The notes: a model not told the origin generated them from the letters alone. 64,000 nucleotides of DNA from Zygaena filipendulae (GCA_907165275.2 OU015670.1:7219501-7283500), one strand, 5' to 3'; counted from the first letter of the stretch, positions 11,001 to 21,718 are shown. Program-made: numbers and translations.

Positions 11001-14000
11001 ACTCAGAGATGTTGTAGTTTCATTACAGTAGTTCTAGAGAATATCCCCTATATTCTGTAATGGGGATGTTGACTACTTTTGAAAATCAAAATTCTAATTA
11101 GTCCGTCAGTTGGAAAATAAAAAAACAATAGACACGTATTTTTTGCTTTTTCAAATAAATGAAAATATACAGAGATAAAGCGCATTAAAGTTTAGGGTGA
11201 GGGGGCCGTGACGTCACTAACCGCTAAAACCGCCATACAAACTATCAGAATAGTGACGTCACGCGAAATTTCAACTCAATATATCGCCGTTATTTTTTGA
11301 TTACGTAAAAAAAGAATAAATACGTGTCCAATATTTTTTAATAATCTACAAGACAGACTAAAAAATAAAAATTAGTCAACATGCCCATTATAATTATCAT
11401 ATTGAAAAAAAAAAACCTCTGTGTACTTGTTGATTGTAAATCTATGTTTCCAGTATACGCTGAATTGGAAGCGACGCGTCAATTCGAGTGGATGGACAGA
11501 CAGACGGACGAAGACGAGCACTCTATAGAGATGCACCTGCCTTACATAGCGAAAGTCATGGACGAGTGAGTATACAGGATGATCTACCTTGTTTATTTTA
11601 AAAACTGCTGAATAATGTAAAACTGGTCTATTAAATAGTTATTATAAATCCTTGATTATGAAGTGGCCCTTTACGAGTATCCTTACATATTACTAGCTGT
11701 GCTCCGCGGTGTCACCCGCGTGAGTTTCGGAGTTCCCGTGGGAATTTCGGGATGAAAAATAGATAGTAGCCGATTCTCAGACCTACTGAATATGCACAAA
11801 AAATTTCATGAGAATCGGTCAAGCCGGTCAAGCAAGGAGTATGGGAACGAACATTGTGACACGTGATTTATATAAATCACGTGTCACGTTGTTTGTCCGC
11901 GATGGACTCCGAAACCACTGAACGGATTTTGATAAAATTTTGTAACCATTTATAATATGGTCTAACTTAAAAGATAGGACAGTTTTTATCCCGGAATTCC
12001 CGCGGGAACACCGAAATTACCGCGGATGAAATCGCAGGGGATAGCTAGTATATTATATAAATATCTAAATTAAAAAAGTATTATATTAAAAGTAATTACC
12101 ATCTTATTGTTTTTCAGATACAGAACAGCATTCACGATAATACCGATATTGGTCGGTTCGCTCACTCCGGAGAATGAAGCCAAGTGAGTTAAAGTTCTAG
12201 AAATCGTATCTTTGTGGAATCCTAGGAATGGGGAGACAATTTTTAACACAAGTTTTTTTTCTAGTGCCATAGAATATCAAATATTTTATTCCTAACTTTA
12301 TTATAAATGCGAAGGTGAGTTTGTTTGTTTGTTACGCTTTCACGGCTTAACGTATATACACGTTGTCGGAGGTACAGAGAAGGACATCTAGGGTACTTTT
12401 TATCCCGATATCCCGCTCCGAAATTAACGCAGGTACCTATATCTGTATTAAATTTGCATATTATATGCTGTGAACTCAAGACCAAATAAAAACTAAAGAC
12501 GGAACTTCTCGAACAACGAAGTGAAGCCGGTTAATGCGTATGCATGTGGTGCTTAGGAAAGTGTATGGATTTGCTTAGTTCACTTACTGGTGATAAGTGA
12601 TTCCATGCTGTTTTTTTATTTTTGACCGTTGACGACACAATATGGCATTTTTTCTAACTTAATTGTTGCGTCACCTCCATTAGCGGGAGAAGCTCAAACT
12701 GAGGTATGGTGTCTTTTTCTTGTAAGTGTGTGCGTGTTTCTGTGCACGTGCACGGCGTGGTGTCTTTTTCCGGGCTTCACCTGTTTGTTCTACGCGTTCC
12801 GTCTTTAGTTTTTATTCGGTCTGAGTTTGAGACGGGTAGGTAGACAAAAAAGTACAGGGTAGTAGGGTACTTTTATCTCGGAATACCCGCGGGATCTCCG
12901 TAATTACCGGTCGTGTCCGTGTGCGTGGGCAGGTACGGCGCGATCCTGGCGCCGTACCTGGCGGACCCGCAGAACCTGATCGTGGTGTCGTCGGACTTCT
13001 GCCACTGGGGCGGGCGCTTCCGCTACACGTGGCGCGACCCCGCGCGCCCCATCCACCAGGGCATCGAGTGGCTCGACCGGCAGGTACCTGATGGGTGATG
13101 GGTGATGGGTGATGGGTGATGGGTGATGGGTGATGGGTTGCGTTCTAGACGGCCCCCTCAGCCAAGTTGACGATGTGTGATCGTTATCGATATAGAAAAC
13201 TAAGGAACGTATCGTCATGTCACGTTGTCACAAAAATAGTTAATAAATACAATTTTTCGCTTATAGCGATAAGAATTAGATATTTTCCAGGATATGAAAA
13301 TCAATGAAAATCAAAATAAAAAATAATAGACGCGTATTTTTTTCTATTTTAAATTAATGAAAATAAATACAGATAAAGCGCATTAATTTAGGGTGGGGGG
13401 ACTCGTGACGTCAATATTCAGTATAAGCCCCATAAAAACTGCACCGGGTGTGACGTCACGCGAAATTTCAACTCGATGTATCGCCGCTATCTTTTGATTA
13501 CGTAAAAAAAGAAAAAATACGTCATCCGTCTACACGACGGACTAAAAAAAAAATAGCCAATTATAGGTTGGCAATTTCGCTAAGGGTTCACTTAGCAGGT
13601 GTCGCGGGTTTGATTCCCGCATCAAGGTTGACATTTATATGATGAACATTGGTGTTTACTTTGAGAATTTAGTATTATATTATCTGTGCTCTGAGTCTGG
13701 GAGTATTTACAAAAAAAAAGTATATAATTAAATACCTAACTACCAGTGGCGAAGGGTGAAATATTGAGAAAGGTAACCCGGAAATCTACTTGCTCTAAAG
13801 TCTAAATACTTAATTACAACTTATCAAACTATCTACTTATCGCAAATACCTAAATACGCTAAGTCTAAATTACCACTTTTCAAGCAAAAAGAATTATTAT
13901 TATTATTATTATTACGTACGTCGACGTAACTGCTTTATACTTTTAAAATTACTGATTTTGACATTTCTCAATTACGGTTTCTCAATTACCACTCTCTCGA

Positions 14001-15457
14001 GTGGTTGTGTTCCAAACTTTTGAAGGGAAGCCGGTGGGAATCGGCTTATATGGTACCTTCGCCACTGCTACCTACTTATTATATATTAGTTACTATTAGG
14101 TATAGACTATCCGTACTACAAGCTCTGCTTAGATTGAGACCGGGGTGGCGCAGTGTGATCATGTCCAAGCGTGGTCCAAGAATTGTTATTCGCAAGATTT
14201 TTTTTCTTTTTTTTTCTTTTTCACAAACCCGCAACGGTGCAATAAAAGGACCTAATAAAAGCTATTGTTTTTTAAATACCACGTGAATAATTCTAGCTAG
14301 TGTGCAATTTGTTGCCAGGGCATGGAGATAATAGAGAAGCTGGACCCGCGCGGGTTCACCAATTACCTCAGCAAGTACGGCAACACGATATGCGGACGGC
14401 ATCCCATCGGAGTGCTGCTGCAGGTAACACTGGCCGTGTATATGTAGGTTAAACCAAATGAAAGAAAGGATGAAAGAAAGAACAAAACTCACTGGCCCTG
14501 TTCAGTTGTCTGCGGCCACCATTTTACATGCTGTGCTATCCGTTTGAGATGTTTGGCATATTTATGTGAGTACTAGTTGTGCCCCGCGGGAATTCCGGGT
14601 TAAAAAGTACCCTATGTGTTCATCTGATGTATAAGCTATATTATTGTAAAGTTTCATTTAAATCCATCCAGTAGTTTTTGCGTGAAAGAGTAACAAACAT
14701 CCATCCATTCATCCATCCATTCATCCATCCATTCATACATCCTAAATATCCTAGGTCACTCAGGGATACTGTAGGTTTCTATCAGTGAAATAATTTGTAT
14801 AATCTATTCAGTAGGCAGTGGCGGACTAAGCCCGTCAGAGGCCCGGGGCGGTAAAGCTAAATAATGCCTCCCAATGATAAGCTAAATGAGGCCGCCAAAG
14901 ATAATATAATTAAAATTAATTAATTATCATCAAAAAATTAAAATTCAATAAAAAAGGTAATTAAATTATTTTTTACTCAACCGAATTACCGTCAAATTAG
15001 CTCCATAAATTGTCCCAAAATACCTACTATCAGAAAAGAGCCTAATTCGTCAATAAATATGGATGACCTTGTGATCTTTGAGGTGTGTCCAAGTAATCAA
15101 CGAACGCTAGGTAAAATCTTTTTGTCAAGAGTCGATCGAGGTGTTTGGAGGCCCCCCCCGGCATGGAGGCCCTTCCGCCCCCCCTTAGTCCGCCAGTGTC
15201 AGTAGGTACCTAGTTTTTTCAATCGATCGATTACAAATTACTATACCTACATCAAAAAAATGAACTCTTTTCCCTTGTATTTATTCTGATGTGACCGTGT
15301 CGTCTCGTTTGGTCGCCAGGCGATATCCAAGCTGCTGAGCCAGACCACCCACCCGCGCATGAAAATGAGGTTCCTCAAGTACGCGCAGTCGTCCCAGTGC
15401 GTCACGCCGCAGGACTCCTCCGTCTCGTACGCGAGCGCCTCGCTCGTCGTCGAGTAG
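5070..15457 (+). CDS. Memo: Memo family protein, complete, nine exons
   Basis: Exons: 5070-5118, 7874-7955, 8509-8577, 9382-9494, 11454-11565, 12118-12183, 12933-13083, 14319-14423, 15320-15457. All introns are GT-AG and phases agree throughout. The 885 nt give 294 residues, close to human MEMO1 (297). The protein matches MEMO1 along its whole length: ASHAGSWYT near the start, [55 protein letters not shown]. The family has the fold of class III extradiol dioxygenases without proven dioxygenase activity. The metal-contact residues of human MEMO1 appear conserved (about His45, His77, Cys239). Known roles are in receptor tyrosine kinase signalling, cell motility and copper/iron handling. Intron 1 contains another gene. 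The start codon follows an AT-rich leader, with no upstream in-frame alternative that fits the family. Confidence 0.95.
6027..7372 (+). CDS. HAUS8-like augmin subunit, nested in Memo intron 1
   Basis: Two exons, 6027-6463 and 6949-7372, join through a GTAAGG donor and a CTTTTCAG acceptor (codon AG|A) to give 286 residues. Residues 1-75 are basic, Ser/Thr-rich and probably disordered; the rest is mostly heptad-rich helix ([30 protein letters not shown]), ending in an acidic tail (AEDSDSDD). A basic disordered head before a coiled coil, and a segment like LDKLETRN...[14 protein letters not shown], resemble HAUS8. In that subunit the basic head binds microtubules for augmin, the complex that recruits gamma-tubulin for branching nucleation in the spindle. 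The gene lies on the same strand as Memo and wholly inside its first intron, so it needs its own promoter (about 5.6-6.0 kb). The family call is from recollection; another coiled-coil protein is possible, but the gene itself is well supported. Confidence 0.8.
7505..7745. repeat. CGCGG-core interspersed repeat, composite
   Basis: This and later copies carry the core GCGGTTTCACCCGCG, then a GGAATTCC-type block, a GATAAAAAGTA block, a poorly conserved middle and often a TTATAATATTAG tail. It is very common in Lepidoptera and probably a non-autonomous retroelement (class uncertain). Here one half reads on each strand. It lies in Memo intron 1, just after the nested gene. Confidence 0.65.
8780..9040. 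repeat. GC-rich low-copy repeat-like block in Memo intron 3
   Basis: A GC-rich stretch with a short frame beginning [16 protein letters not shown]. It has no splice-site support and Memo reads past it correctly. It is probably a transposon fragment; the family was not recognised. Confidence 0.3.
9907..10135 (-). pseudogene. Gag-like fragment of an LTR retrotransposon
   Basis: The minus-strand frame contains a short helical segment ([15 protein letters not shown]) followed by an Arg-rich stretch, like the part of Gypsy-type Gag before the nucleocapsid. A primer-binding-site-like TGGTGACCCTCC lies just before it (10,122-10,133). It is truncated by the surrounding element. Confidence 0.5.
10138..10305 (-). 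mobile_element. Probable single LTR between pol end and gag start
   Basis: On the minus strand a purine tract (GAAGGGGGATAC) precedes TGTGCGCACC, as at a polypurine tract/LTR border. About 165 bases later comes a primer-binding-like site. Its position between a pol tail and a gag head is that of one LTR shared by two tandem copies. Confidence 0.45.
10314..10583 (-). pseudogene. C-terminal Pol (integrase tail) fragment, Gypsy-type
   Basis: The 89-codon frame has the [12 protein letters not shown] motif and a terminal TRSGRVVKK...F tail, both typical of the end of Gypsy-type Pol polyproteins in insects. The rest of pol is missing. Confidence 0.65.
10592..10900 (-). repeat. CGCGG-core repeat, minus copy
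   Basis: The core (GAAACCGCGGG) lies at the right end. Its left part is nearly identical to 25,590-25,668, where the same repeat is interrupted by a LINE tail. Confidence 0.7.
11068..11380. mobile_element. CRE-bearing MITE, copy 1
   Basis: The ends are inverted (GTTGACTA... and ...TTAGTCAAC), and inner arms around ACACGTATTTTTT are also inverted. Two TGACGTCA-type palindromes lie in the middle (about 11,209 and 11,252). Related copies: about 13,290, 25,290, 36,095, 41,395 and 50,120. Confidence 0.75.
11693..12052. repeat. Two CGCGG-core repeats head to head
   Basis: A plus copy starts at 11,693; a minus copy ends near 12,050. They meet at the inverted ACGTGATTTATATAAATCACGT centre (about 11,860-11,881). 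The acceptor of Memo exon 6 follows within 70 bases. Confidence 0.65.
12300..12440 (-). repeat. CGCGG-core repeat, partial minus copy
   Basis: A degraded copy in Memo intron 6. A further fragment lies at about 12,838-12,910, directly before exon 7. Confidence 0.55.
13090..13138 (+). repeat. Seven exact GATGGGT units after a Memo donor site
   Basis: Seven perfect heptamers begin six bases after the donor GT of Memo intron 7 (GT at 13,084-13,085). Every unit has a GGG run separated by four bases, the canonical G-quadruplex spacing, on the transcribed-sense strand. Confidence 0.95.
13290..13563. mobile_element. CRE-bearing MITE, copy 2
   Basis: Same family as 11,068-11,380, with TGACGTCA sites near 13,406 and 13,452. 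The ends are eroded. Confidence 0.65.
13564..13720 (+). mobile_element. tRNA-derived SINE
   Basis: GCGGGTTTGATTCCCGC forms a T-arm with a polymerase III B box. An A-box-like region lies about 40 bases upstream and an AT-rich tail follows. It has no complete cloverleaf, so it is a SINE rather than a tRNA gene. Confidence 0.55.
13744..14067. mobile_element. hAT-like MITE, CAGTGGCGAAGG ends
   Basis: Ends CAGTGGCGAAGG and CCTTCGCCACTG are inverted. Flanking octamers CTAACTAC (13,736-13,743) and CTACCTAC (14,068-14,075) match at 7 of 8 positions, fitting an eroded 8-bp duplication. It lies in Memo intron 7. Confidence 0.75.
14573..14770 (+). repeat. CGCGG-core repeat followed by ATCC-type microsatellite
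   Basis: The core starts after GTACTAGTTGTGCCCCGCGG. The tail runs into a tandem ATCCATCCATTC array (14,699-14,742). A similar repeat with the same ATCCATCC tail occurs at 30,692. Confidence 0.7.
14816..15198. mobile_element. hAT MITE with perfect 8-bp target duplication
   Basis: The left end CAGTGGCGGACTAAG and right end CTTAGTCCGCCAGTG are inverted with one mismatch. TCAGTAGG stands on both sides (14,808-14,815 and 15,199-15,206), the hAT signature. It lies in Memo intron 8, 121 bases before exon 9. Confidence 0.9.
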
Positions 15458-15492
15458 ACGCCGTCGCACACGCAGACAGGCGACCAACCAAG

Positions 15493-16168
15493 TAGGGTTG
15501 TCACCTTTTTTTTTTGCAAAAAAATATAGTATTTTTCCGAGAAAAGATGAAAAAATATAGTACTTTTGGGAAATGCAGGGAAAAAATAGTACGTATTAAT
15601 TTTGTAATCGACATGTATCGGGCAGCATTCCTCTATAAATTATTGCTAGTTTGACAGTTGACATTTTGTTGCCGATTTGCCATGTATGCGTTTCGTTCTG
15701 AAATTCCCCGTGCTGCGCTGCGGGTGCGTTCCAGGCCAGTCACAGTTAATATAAAAAAGCGCGACAGTTGAATTATGGATAAAAATATAGTATCTTTAGT
15801 ACTATATTATTTTTCTATAATATATAGTACAACTGGCTGTCCCCCGCGATTCCAATTTCGGAGTTCCCGCGGAGGTTGCGGGAAAAAAGTACTCTATGTC
15901 CTTCTTTGTACCCCGACAGTAGGTTACGGTGATTAGCTGTTCCCCGCATTAGTGCCGGAGTTCCCGCGGGAATTCCGGGATAAAAACTATCCTATCTTTT
16001 AAGTTGGACCATATTATAAATGGTTACAAAATTTTATCAAAATCCGTTCAGTAGTTTCGGATTCCATCGCGGACAAACAACGTGACACGTGATTTATATA
16101 TATTAAGATATTAAAATTTACTAAAATATAGTACGATACTATATAATATAGTACGGGTGGCAACCCTA
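15493..16168. mobile_element. hAT element in the Memo 3' untranslated region
   Basis: The ends are TAGGGTTGTCACC and GGTGGCAACCCTA. CAACCAAG flanks both sides exactly (15,485-15,492; 16,169-16,176). The inner sequence has AT-rich TATAGTACT-type repeats on both arms. A CGCGG-core repeat (15,835-16,107) is nested in it. The insertion point is 35 bases after the Memo stop codon. Confidence 0.9.
15835..16107 (+). repeat. Composite CGCGG-core repeat, GTGACACGTG subfamily
   Basis: Two core modules in tandem, then a 3' part ending CAACGTGACACGTGATTTAT. The same composite occurs at 35,478, 61,889 and 63,755. Confidence 0.75.
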
Positions 16169-16646
16169 CAACCAAGTGCGATAAAAGCCTGGGCGTTTGC
16201 GAGCTTTTATCGCGTTCAAACCCAAGCACCGGGCTTGAGCCGGGTCGATTGTCCATCTGTAGTCTCACATGATACTTACTACACACGCTGGGCTCGGATC
16301 GAAAGCGATCATTATGATCGCGTGAATTAATTGCGATGACAATTAATTATATTATTGTCACGCTAATTATACGCGGCGACTGTCGTTGTGGTGCGAATTA
16401 TCTTCGGTTGTAATTATTAATATCACGTTAATTATTTTCAGTGATAGGTGATTATTGTTAATATCACGTGAATTATTTTCAATGTTTATTCATAATTGGC
16501 ATGTGGGTTATTCTCATTGATAGTAATTACCTATGGTAAGTAAATTATTGTAATTGTTTATAAATAAGTAGGTACAGTCACCAGCACCAATATGTATACA
16601 TTCTAGTCAGTATTTGAACTCTATTACTATTGCCACAGATAATATA

Positions 16647-16900
16647 CTTCTTCTTCTTTAATAATGGCGTCTATGATTATAATTTGCCAATGGCAATGTT
16701 TCTTATTATAAAAATCTCTTCATCTACTTCTTCAATTATGGCGAAACGCCAATGACAATGTTAGATTGTTCCCCAACATGGCTCTCTTGAAAACCAGTTT
16801 CCTGCTCAGGGTCCAAAATAGATGCTGAAAAGTGACTGAAATAACGAAGACAAACGTGACACGCGTGTTTACGGTACGGCTTTCACTTGTCTATTGCAAT
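16647..16900. repeat. Dispersed repeat, copy 2 (partner at 4,666)
   Basis: Direct-orientation relative of 4666-4880 with a few indels. It contains the same CAGTTTCCTGCTCAGGGTCC block. Confidence 0.7.
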
Positions 16901-16999
16901 AAGGTTCAATGACTGACAAAAATGTAATACAATTATGTCTGCAGCTGACCGTACGTAGTCTAAACTTTTGTATTAGATTTAAGAATTAATTATTTACTA

Positions 17000-17660
17000 G
17001 CTGCTCTCCGCGCAGTTTTATTCGCTTGAATTGGGGAACTCCCTCGGGAACTCTATCCCTGGGATGAATAGTGATTCGGGGGTACTTACTGTAAAATAAA
17101 AATCGATGCGTGTAGTTCCAGAGATTAGCAAACAAACCAACATCTTAATAATATTAGTATAGGTCAAAGAGTGATAACGTAATAAATTTAATAGATTACA
17201 AAGATTCTAATGTACGTTCAACTTTAACTATTGCATAAAGCGACCAGCACCAAAAATTTAATCTCGGATTAGTATAGTTTGATTTGACTCAATAAATTTC
17301 GGGCCGCGCACTCAGAGTAGTTTTAATGATTATTTAGTTTCATCGAGCTTATTAGTCGTATAAATTTCTTTTGTAGACGGATAAAGTTTCTGAGGTTATG
17401 TTGTTGTTTTGTTTATTTTATTTATTATTACTTTTTTTTATTTTGAAGGAAAACCTTACGGCTAACGTAACAAAATTAAATACACGGAGTTCACAAGTAG
17501 GTAGAACTTCAAATTTCAAACTAGCTGTGTCCTGCGGTTTCGGAATTCGTGAGTGTCGAAATTCCCGCAGGAACTCCAAAGTAGCCTAATTTACTCCGTA
17601 TAACATCAGCTAATTACCAGTGAAAAGCCCGTCAAAATCGGTCCAACCATTTCAGGATTC
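17000..17660 (+). repeat. Two degraded CGCGG-core repeats
   Basis: Fragments at 17,000-17,160 and 17,520-17,660 keep the GGAACTCC blocks. The AT-rich sequence between them shows nothing else. Confidence 0.45.
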
Positions 17661-17683
17661 CCGCAGGAACTCCAAACTTCGTG

Positions 17684-17880
17684 TATATGTTACCGTAAAA
17701 TTGTAAAAACCGTTAGATTGTAAACGATTGGCATTGAGGAGGTATTTATGTGCACCCCGACATACTAGGTTAGGTTAGGTTTAAATTGGTACAAATGGTA
17801 CCGACGGTACCAATTTATCATGTGCAAGCACCCACCACCACGTATTTTCTGTCTTCATACAATTTTACGGTGACATATAC
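17684..17880. mobile_element. MITE with TATATGTTACCGTAAAATT ends
   Basis: The left end TATATGTTACCGTAAAATTG is inverted relative to the right end CAATTTTACGGTGACATATA. A TTAGG-type triplet array (about 17,766-17,780) lies inside. It is related to the element at 19,302. Confidence 0.7.
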
Positions 17881-17889
17881 AAACCTTGT

Positions 17890-19300
17890 CCGTCCTGACA
17901 ATAACGAACACAAAAAAATCATCCAATTTGTTGCAGTCGTTCGGATTGGAAGTTATGCGCGTGCATATCTATTTAAGAGTAGTTACCTACTTATGCTTGT
18001 TTGACTAATCTGAGATAAAACATTTGGTGTGAGTCGACCTAAATCTTTTTATTTATCAAGAATAGAATATTATGTAGGTATATATTCGTAAAAAAACAAT
18101 AATAATAATCAACTTCTAGGTATTAGGTTTCGTAAAGCAGTGTTAAAAATTACACTCCTTATTATGTTTGTTTTATAAACATTCACAATGTTATTTAAAT
18201 ATATTATGTATTTTAAAATGTTATGAGTTATAGCATTTGAAATTTTACAACTAATGTCTTAATTGTCTTAAAAAAGTTGCTGAAAATATCCGGACTTTGA
18301 AATTTTTATAGATTCGACTCTTATTTGTTAAAACATCCGGGCTTTATTTATTTCTCAGTCGGTTTCAGTCTTTTTTTTTTCAAATGTCCTGCCCTTTCCT
18401 GTGCTGAAAGTGACCGGACTTAATTTTTTCGAAATATCCGTCCTTTTTTGTAGAAAATATTCAGATGTTAAGTGTTTGGACAATCCAGCCCTTATTTGCT
18501 GTATACTTGAGACTTTTTTCATAAATTCCCGATTTTTTTCCACCACGACTACAAAGCGAGTATCACACTCACACGAGTGACCCCTCGTTGTGATTAGGAC
18601 TCTTGAGTATTTACTTTGGGCTAGAGTAAAATGTGATAGATCTAGGAGGCCACAAGGCGAGCCCTACCTCACATGTACGAGTATAACATAATTATATTAT
18701 CTTTTTCTAAAAATAATAATTAATGATTTAATGAAGAACATTTTTTTTTTTAATATTACTTTTTAAAATTTACCTTTTAGTTAGAATACTAAGAGCAAAT
18801 GATGTTTAGGTCTCAAAATAAGCATTTATATTTAGTTAAAAGCTTTGTAAGAATGGAATGTTCCCAAATATACTTTTTTCTTTTTTCTATAAATTGTCTG
18901 TTTTTTTTTATTATACACTTAGTTTAATTTGTATATTACAATAGGACCCGATAGGAGGAGGCAAAATTCGATTTTATCCTCTAACAAAGGTATACGTGGT
19001 CGAAATATGTATTCCAAGATATTTTAGAACGCAAAAAGTTTTAACACCAATGGTTCTTATTACCCACACAAAATTTACCCATACACTTTTTTTCTTTTAC
19101 AACACTCAAAGCTATTGAAATATTATTTATTTATGACTGTTGCTAGTCGCCCACTAAACGGACGAATAATAACATAAAATTTATCGTCCGCTTAACACAA
19201 AATGTATTGACCTTTTCTAATGTTCTTTTTTGTTACGAGATTTCACGCCGATTGAAAAACCTTTACAAATGATATAAAATTTTGGTCTAAAAATTAATTG
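17890..19300. other. AT-rich spacer, nothing recognised
   Basis: No supported exon, long tandem array or transposon end was found. Confidence 0.4.
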
Positions 19301-19301
19301 T

Positions 19302-19662
19302 ATATGTCACTGTAAAATGGTAAATACCATTAGATTATAATTCTATCTCGCTAGATTATGAATTGTCAAAAGATCGTGAACCGTAACACAGTCTTTGGCG
19401 CGTCGCCGGCTGCTGTCTCTCCTTGCGCCTGCTGCATGCTCGCTGCGCCCGCTCGGCTCGCGCTACTCGGTCAGCAGTACAAAGTACAAACCTTTCCGTT
19501 GGGTAAGGTTTGTAGTAATCATAATTATATTCTACCAAAAATAATGAGTTACATGCGTTAAATTGTAAGTAGTATGTTACGATCCACAATCTTTTTACAG
19601 TTTACAATCTCGCGAGATAGATTATAATTTAACGGTATTTACCATTTTACGGTGATAATTTA
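19302..19662. mobile_element. MITE with long CACTGTAAAATGG inverted ends
   Basis: The first and last roughly 45 bases are inverted copies (GTAAAATGGTAAATACC... and ...GGTATTTACCATTTTAC, GCGAGATAGATTATAATT). The centre is GC-rich, unlike the arms, and is not recognisably coding. Confidence 0.75.
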
Positions 19663-20104
19663 TATGACAACCTCTTTTGTGAATTTATGTAATTTACTAT
19701 GTTTAGCGGACGACTTAATAATAATTAATCCGCTTAGTGGATGACTAGGCACTTCGTAGATTTTAAACCCCAATTTAAATCCTGGGTATCTCGAAAACCA
19801 GTTTCGTGTCCAGTACCTACCCTCAGAGTGGAAGCAAAAGTTTGTTTGGAAGATACTTTTTCTACGGAGATATTATGTAAAGAAGAAAGAAAGAAAATAC
19901 ATTTGTCATTTGAATGTCCTGAAAGAATTCTCAAAAGATTTGTCAAACAGAATGAAATGTCACTGAAAATTTTTAGTTTAAAAAAAATTCAAGCGTAGGT
20001 ACGGTCTACCTATATCCCTCAAATTCTAAAACGGTGCTAAAACGTAGTGGTCATATTCTCTTTGGGTAATTCTTTGCGAGAGGTAAAAATTCGTTGTAAT
20101 TTTA

Positions 20105-21355
20105 ATGGATTGTAGTATCAGCAGTTCGAACGTTGATGTTCCGAAAGTGTCAAATCAAGCATGCTTTGTCAGAAACAAACTTACGACAAGTTTCGACAAA
20201 CACAAATCGTGGTACAAAGTGGACGTTGACGGCGATTTCATAACGAAACACAAGGATATACCGACAAATAGGAAAGAACGCAGAAAAACATTAAGGAAAC
20301 CGAAACAAACAACGATTAAAACGCATCTCGTCGTTGAAAACGAGAGTAAAATGAAATCGTTGAAGAAATCGACTGATGTCGTTCCAAAGCCGGAGCATTT
20401 AGCCATCGTGCACGAAGCAACGGTGTCCTTGGCGATACATTTCGTTGTGACGATTCTATTTCTTTTACTGGCTTTTGTGAGCTACGCTTTCTTCAGTAGG
20501 CCCCACGTCGGTTATAGGGAAGAGTACCCTCCAGTTAAAGGTAAGCTTTAGGCGCTCATTACACCTTACAATTTGTCAGACACCAATTTAAGAAATCGGA
20601 AGGTGTAATCGAAGTTAGAACAGTTGGTTCCGAACTTCCGATTTAGAAAAGAAAAGAAAAGAAAAGAAAGATTTATTCAAACGAAGGAGAAAAGCAACAC
20701 AAATGAACAGGATTAGGATTAGGATTAGAGGATTTAGTATCAGTGAGTAAGAGAGAGAGCGAGTGATCACACTACATTAAAATGTACCCTAGATTAGTCG
20801 ATTTAGGGTACAATTTAGTGTAGTGTGATTGATCACTCGCTCTCTCTCTCACTCATCCGATTTAGATTCCCTAAATTGAAAATAGTGTATTATAACACTA
20901 TGGGCTTATGCCCATTAGAGGTACTTGCCTAAATATTTCGGATTTTATTGAATTTGCCAGCATAGCATTCGCTCATTACTTATGGATCGATTCTTATCTA
21001 TGTACCTACGAACCAACCAAATCGATTTCTACAGGAGCAGGAAAACATCATAGTGAAGCAAACTAATACCTACATGTAGAAGAAATAGGTACGCCCTCAA
21101 ATACGTTAGGGTAGGCCTTGCCCTATTGGTAGGGACAATCACCACCCACGTCATTTTAACCCATAAACAAGACGTTGTAGACGTTGATAAAGCGTAACAA
21201 ACAAACAAACAGTTTCGACTATACGGTAAGGTAAGGTTACTTACTAGGGTACTTGCATCTTTGCAGATTCCTTCCCGAGAGCCTTGACGTCCACAGCTCT
21301 ATCTAAACACAGAGCTTACAGGTTTCTAAATATATCACGAAGCCAAATTATTTAG
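20105..21355 (+). CDS. Single-pass membrane protein of unknown function, two exons
   Basis: Exon 1 (20,105-20,540) ends in a good donor (AAAG|GTAAGC) and exon 2 (21,267-21,355) starts after a strong acceptor (CATCTTTGCAG). The joined frame gives 174 residues: ...YPPVK-D-SFPRALTSTALSKHRAYR... and stop. Residues 1-100 are polar and very basic (NRKERRKTLRKPKQTTIKT). A clear membrane helix spans about 105-130 (LAIHFVVTILFLLLAFVSY). The last 45 residues are polar. There is no signal peptide, so the long N-terminus is probably cytosolic. I recognise no family. If exon 2 is wrong, the frame would stop three codons after the donor. Confidence 0.65.
20738..20858. repeat. Near-perfect hairpin with GAGAGAGAGCGAGTGATC arms
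   Basis: The left arm runs AGTGAGTAAGAGAGAGAGCG through GTACCCTA. The right arm is its inverse (TAGGGTACA... to GCTCTCTCTCTCACTCAT), with about 50 paired bases per side and a loop of about 10. Probably a tiny MITE that could form a pre-miRNA-like RNA. It lies in the intron of the membrane-protein gene. Confidence 0.75.
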
Positions 21356-21559
21356 AGAAGTGGAAAGAAATAGCAATACTTAATATAATACGATATTTAT
21401 TTAAAATCTGTACTTACCTGTACTACTTACTTATAAGTGTTATACCTATGATAGTTATGATTGTATGAGGGGTCATTTGTCACCCGTGACGGGAACAGCT
21501 GGGAATGATCCTTGTTACTGTAAGTACACTTAATTACCTCAAAACAGAAGGCTTGTTTG

Positions 21560-21718
21560 AGAATTACAGAACGTTTTTTAATTCTGTGTTTACCTTATTA
21601 CATTGCTTAAATACCAATAAAATGTTGAACATAAAAACTTTTCGATAAAAATTGGCGCTATAATTTGAAAAGACGATTTACTTAGGATTTCTCCAGTGTG
21701 GGTTAACACACTATTGCT
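21560..21718. repeat. AGCAATA-end element, truncated copy
   Basis: It matches the 9731-9931 part but lacks the left end. The uninterrupted right end GGTTAACACACTATTGCT shows the empty form of the insertion site at 9.93 kb. Confidence 0.6.
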
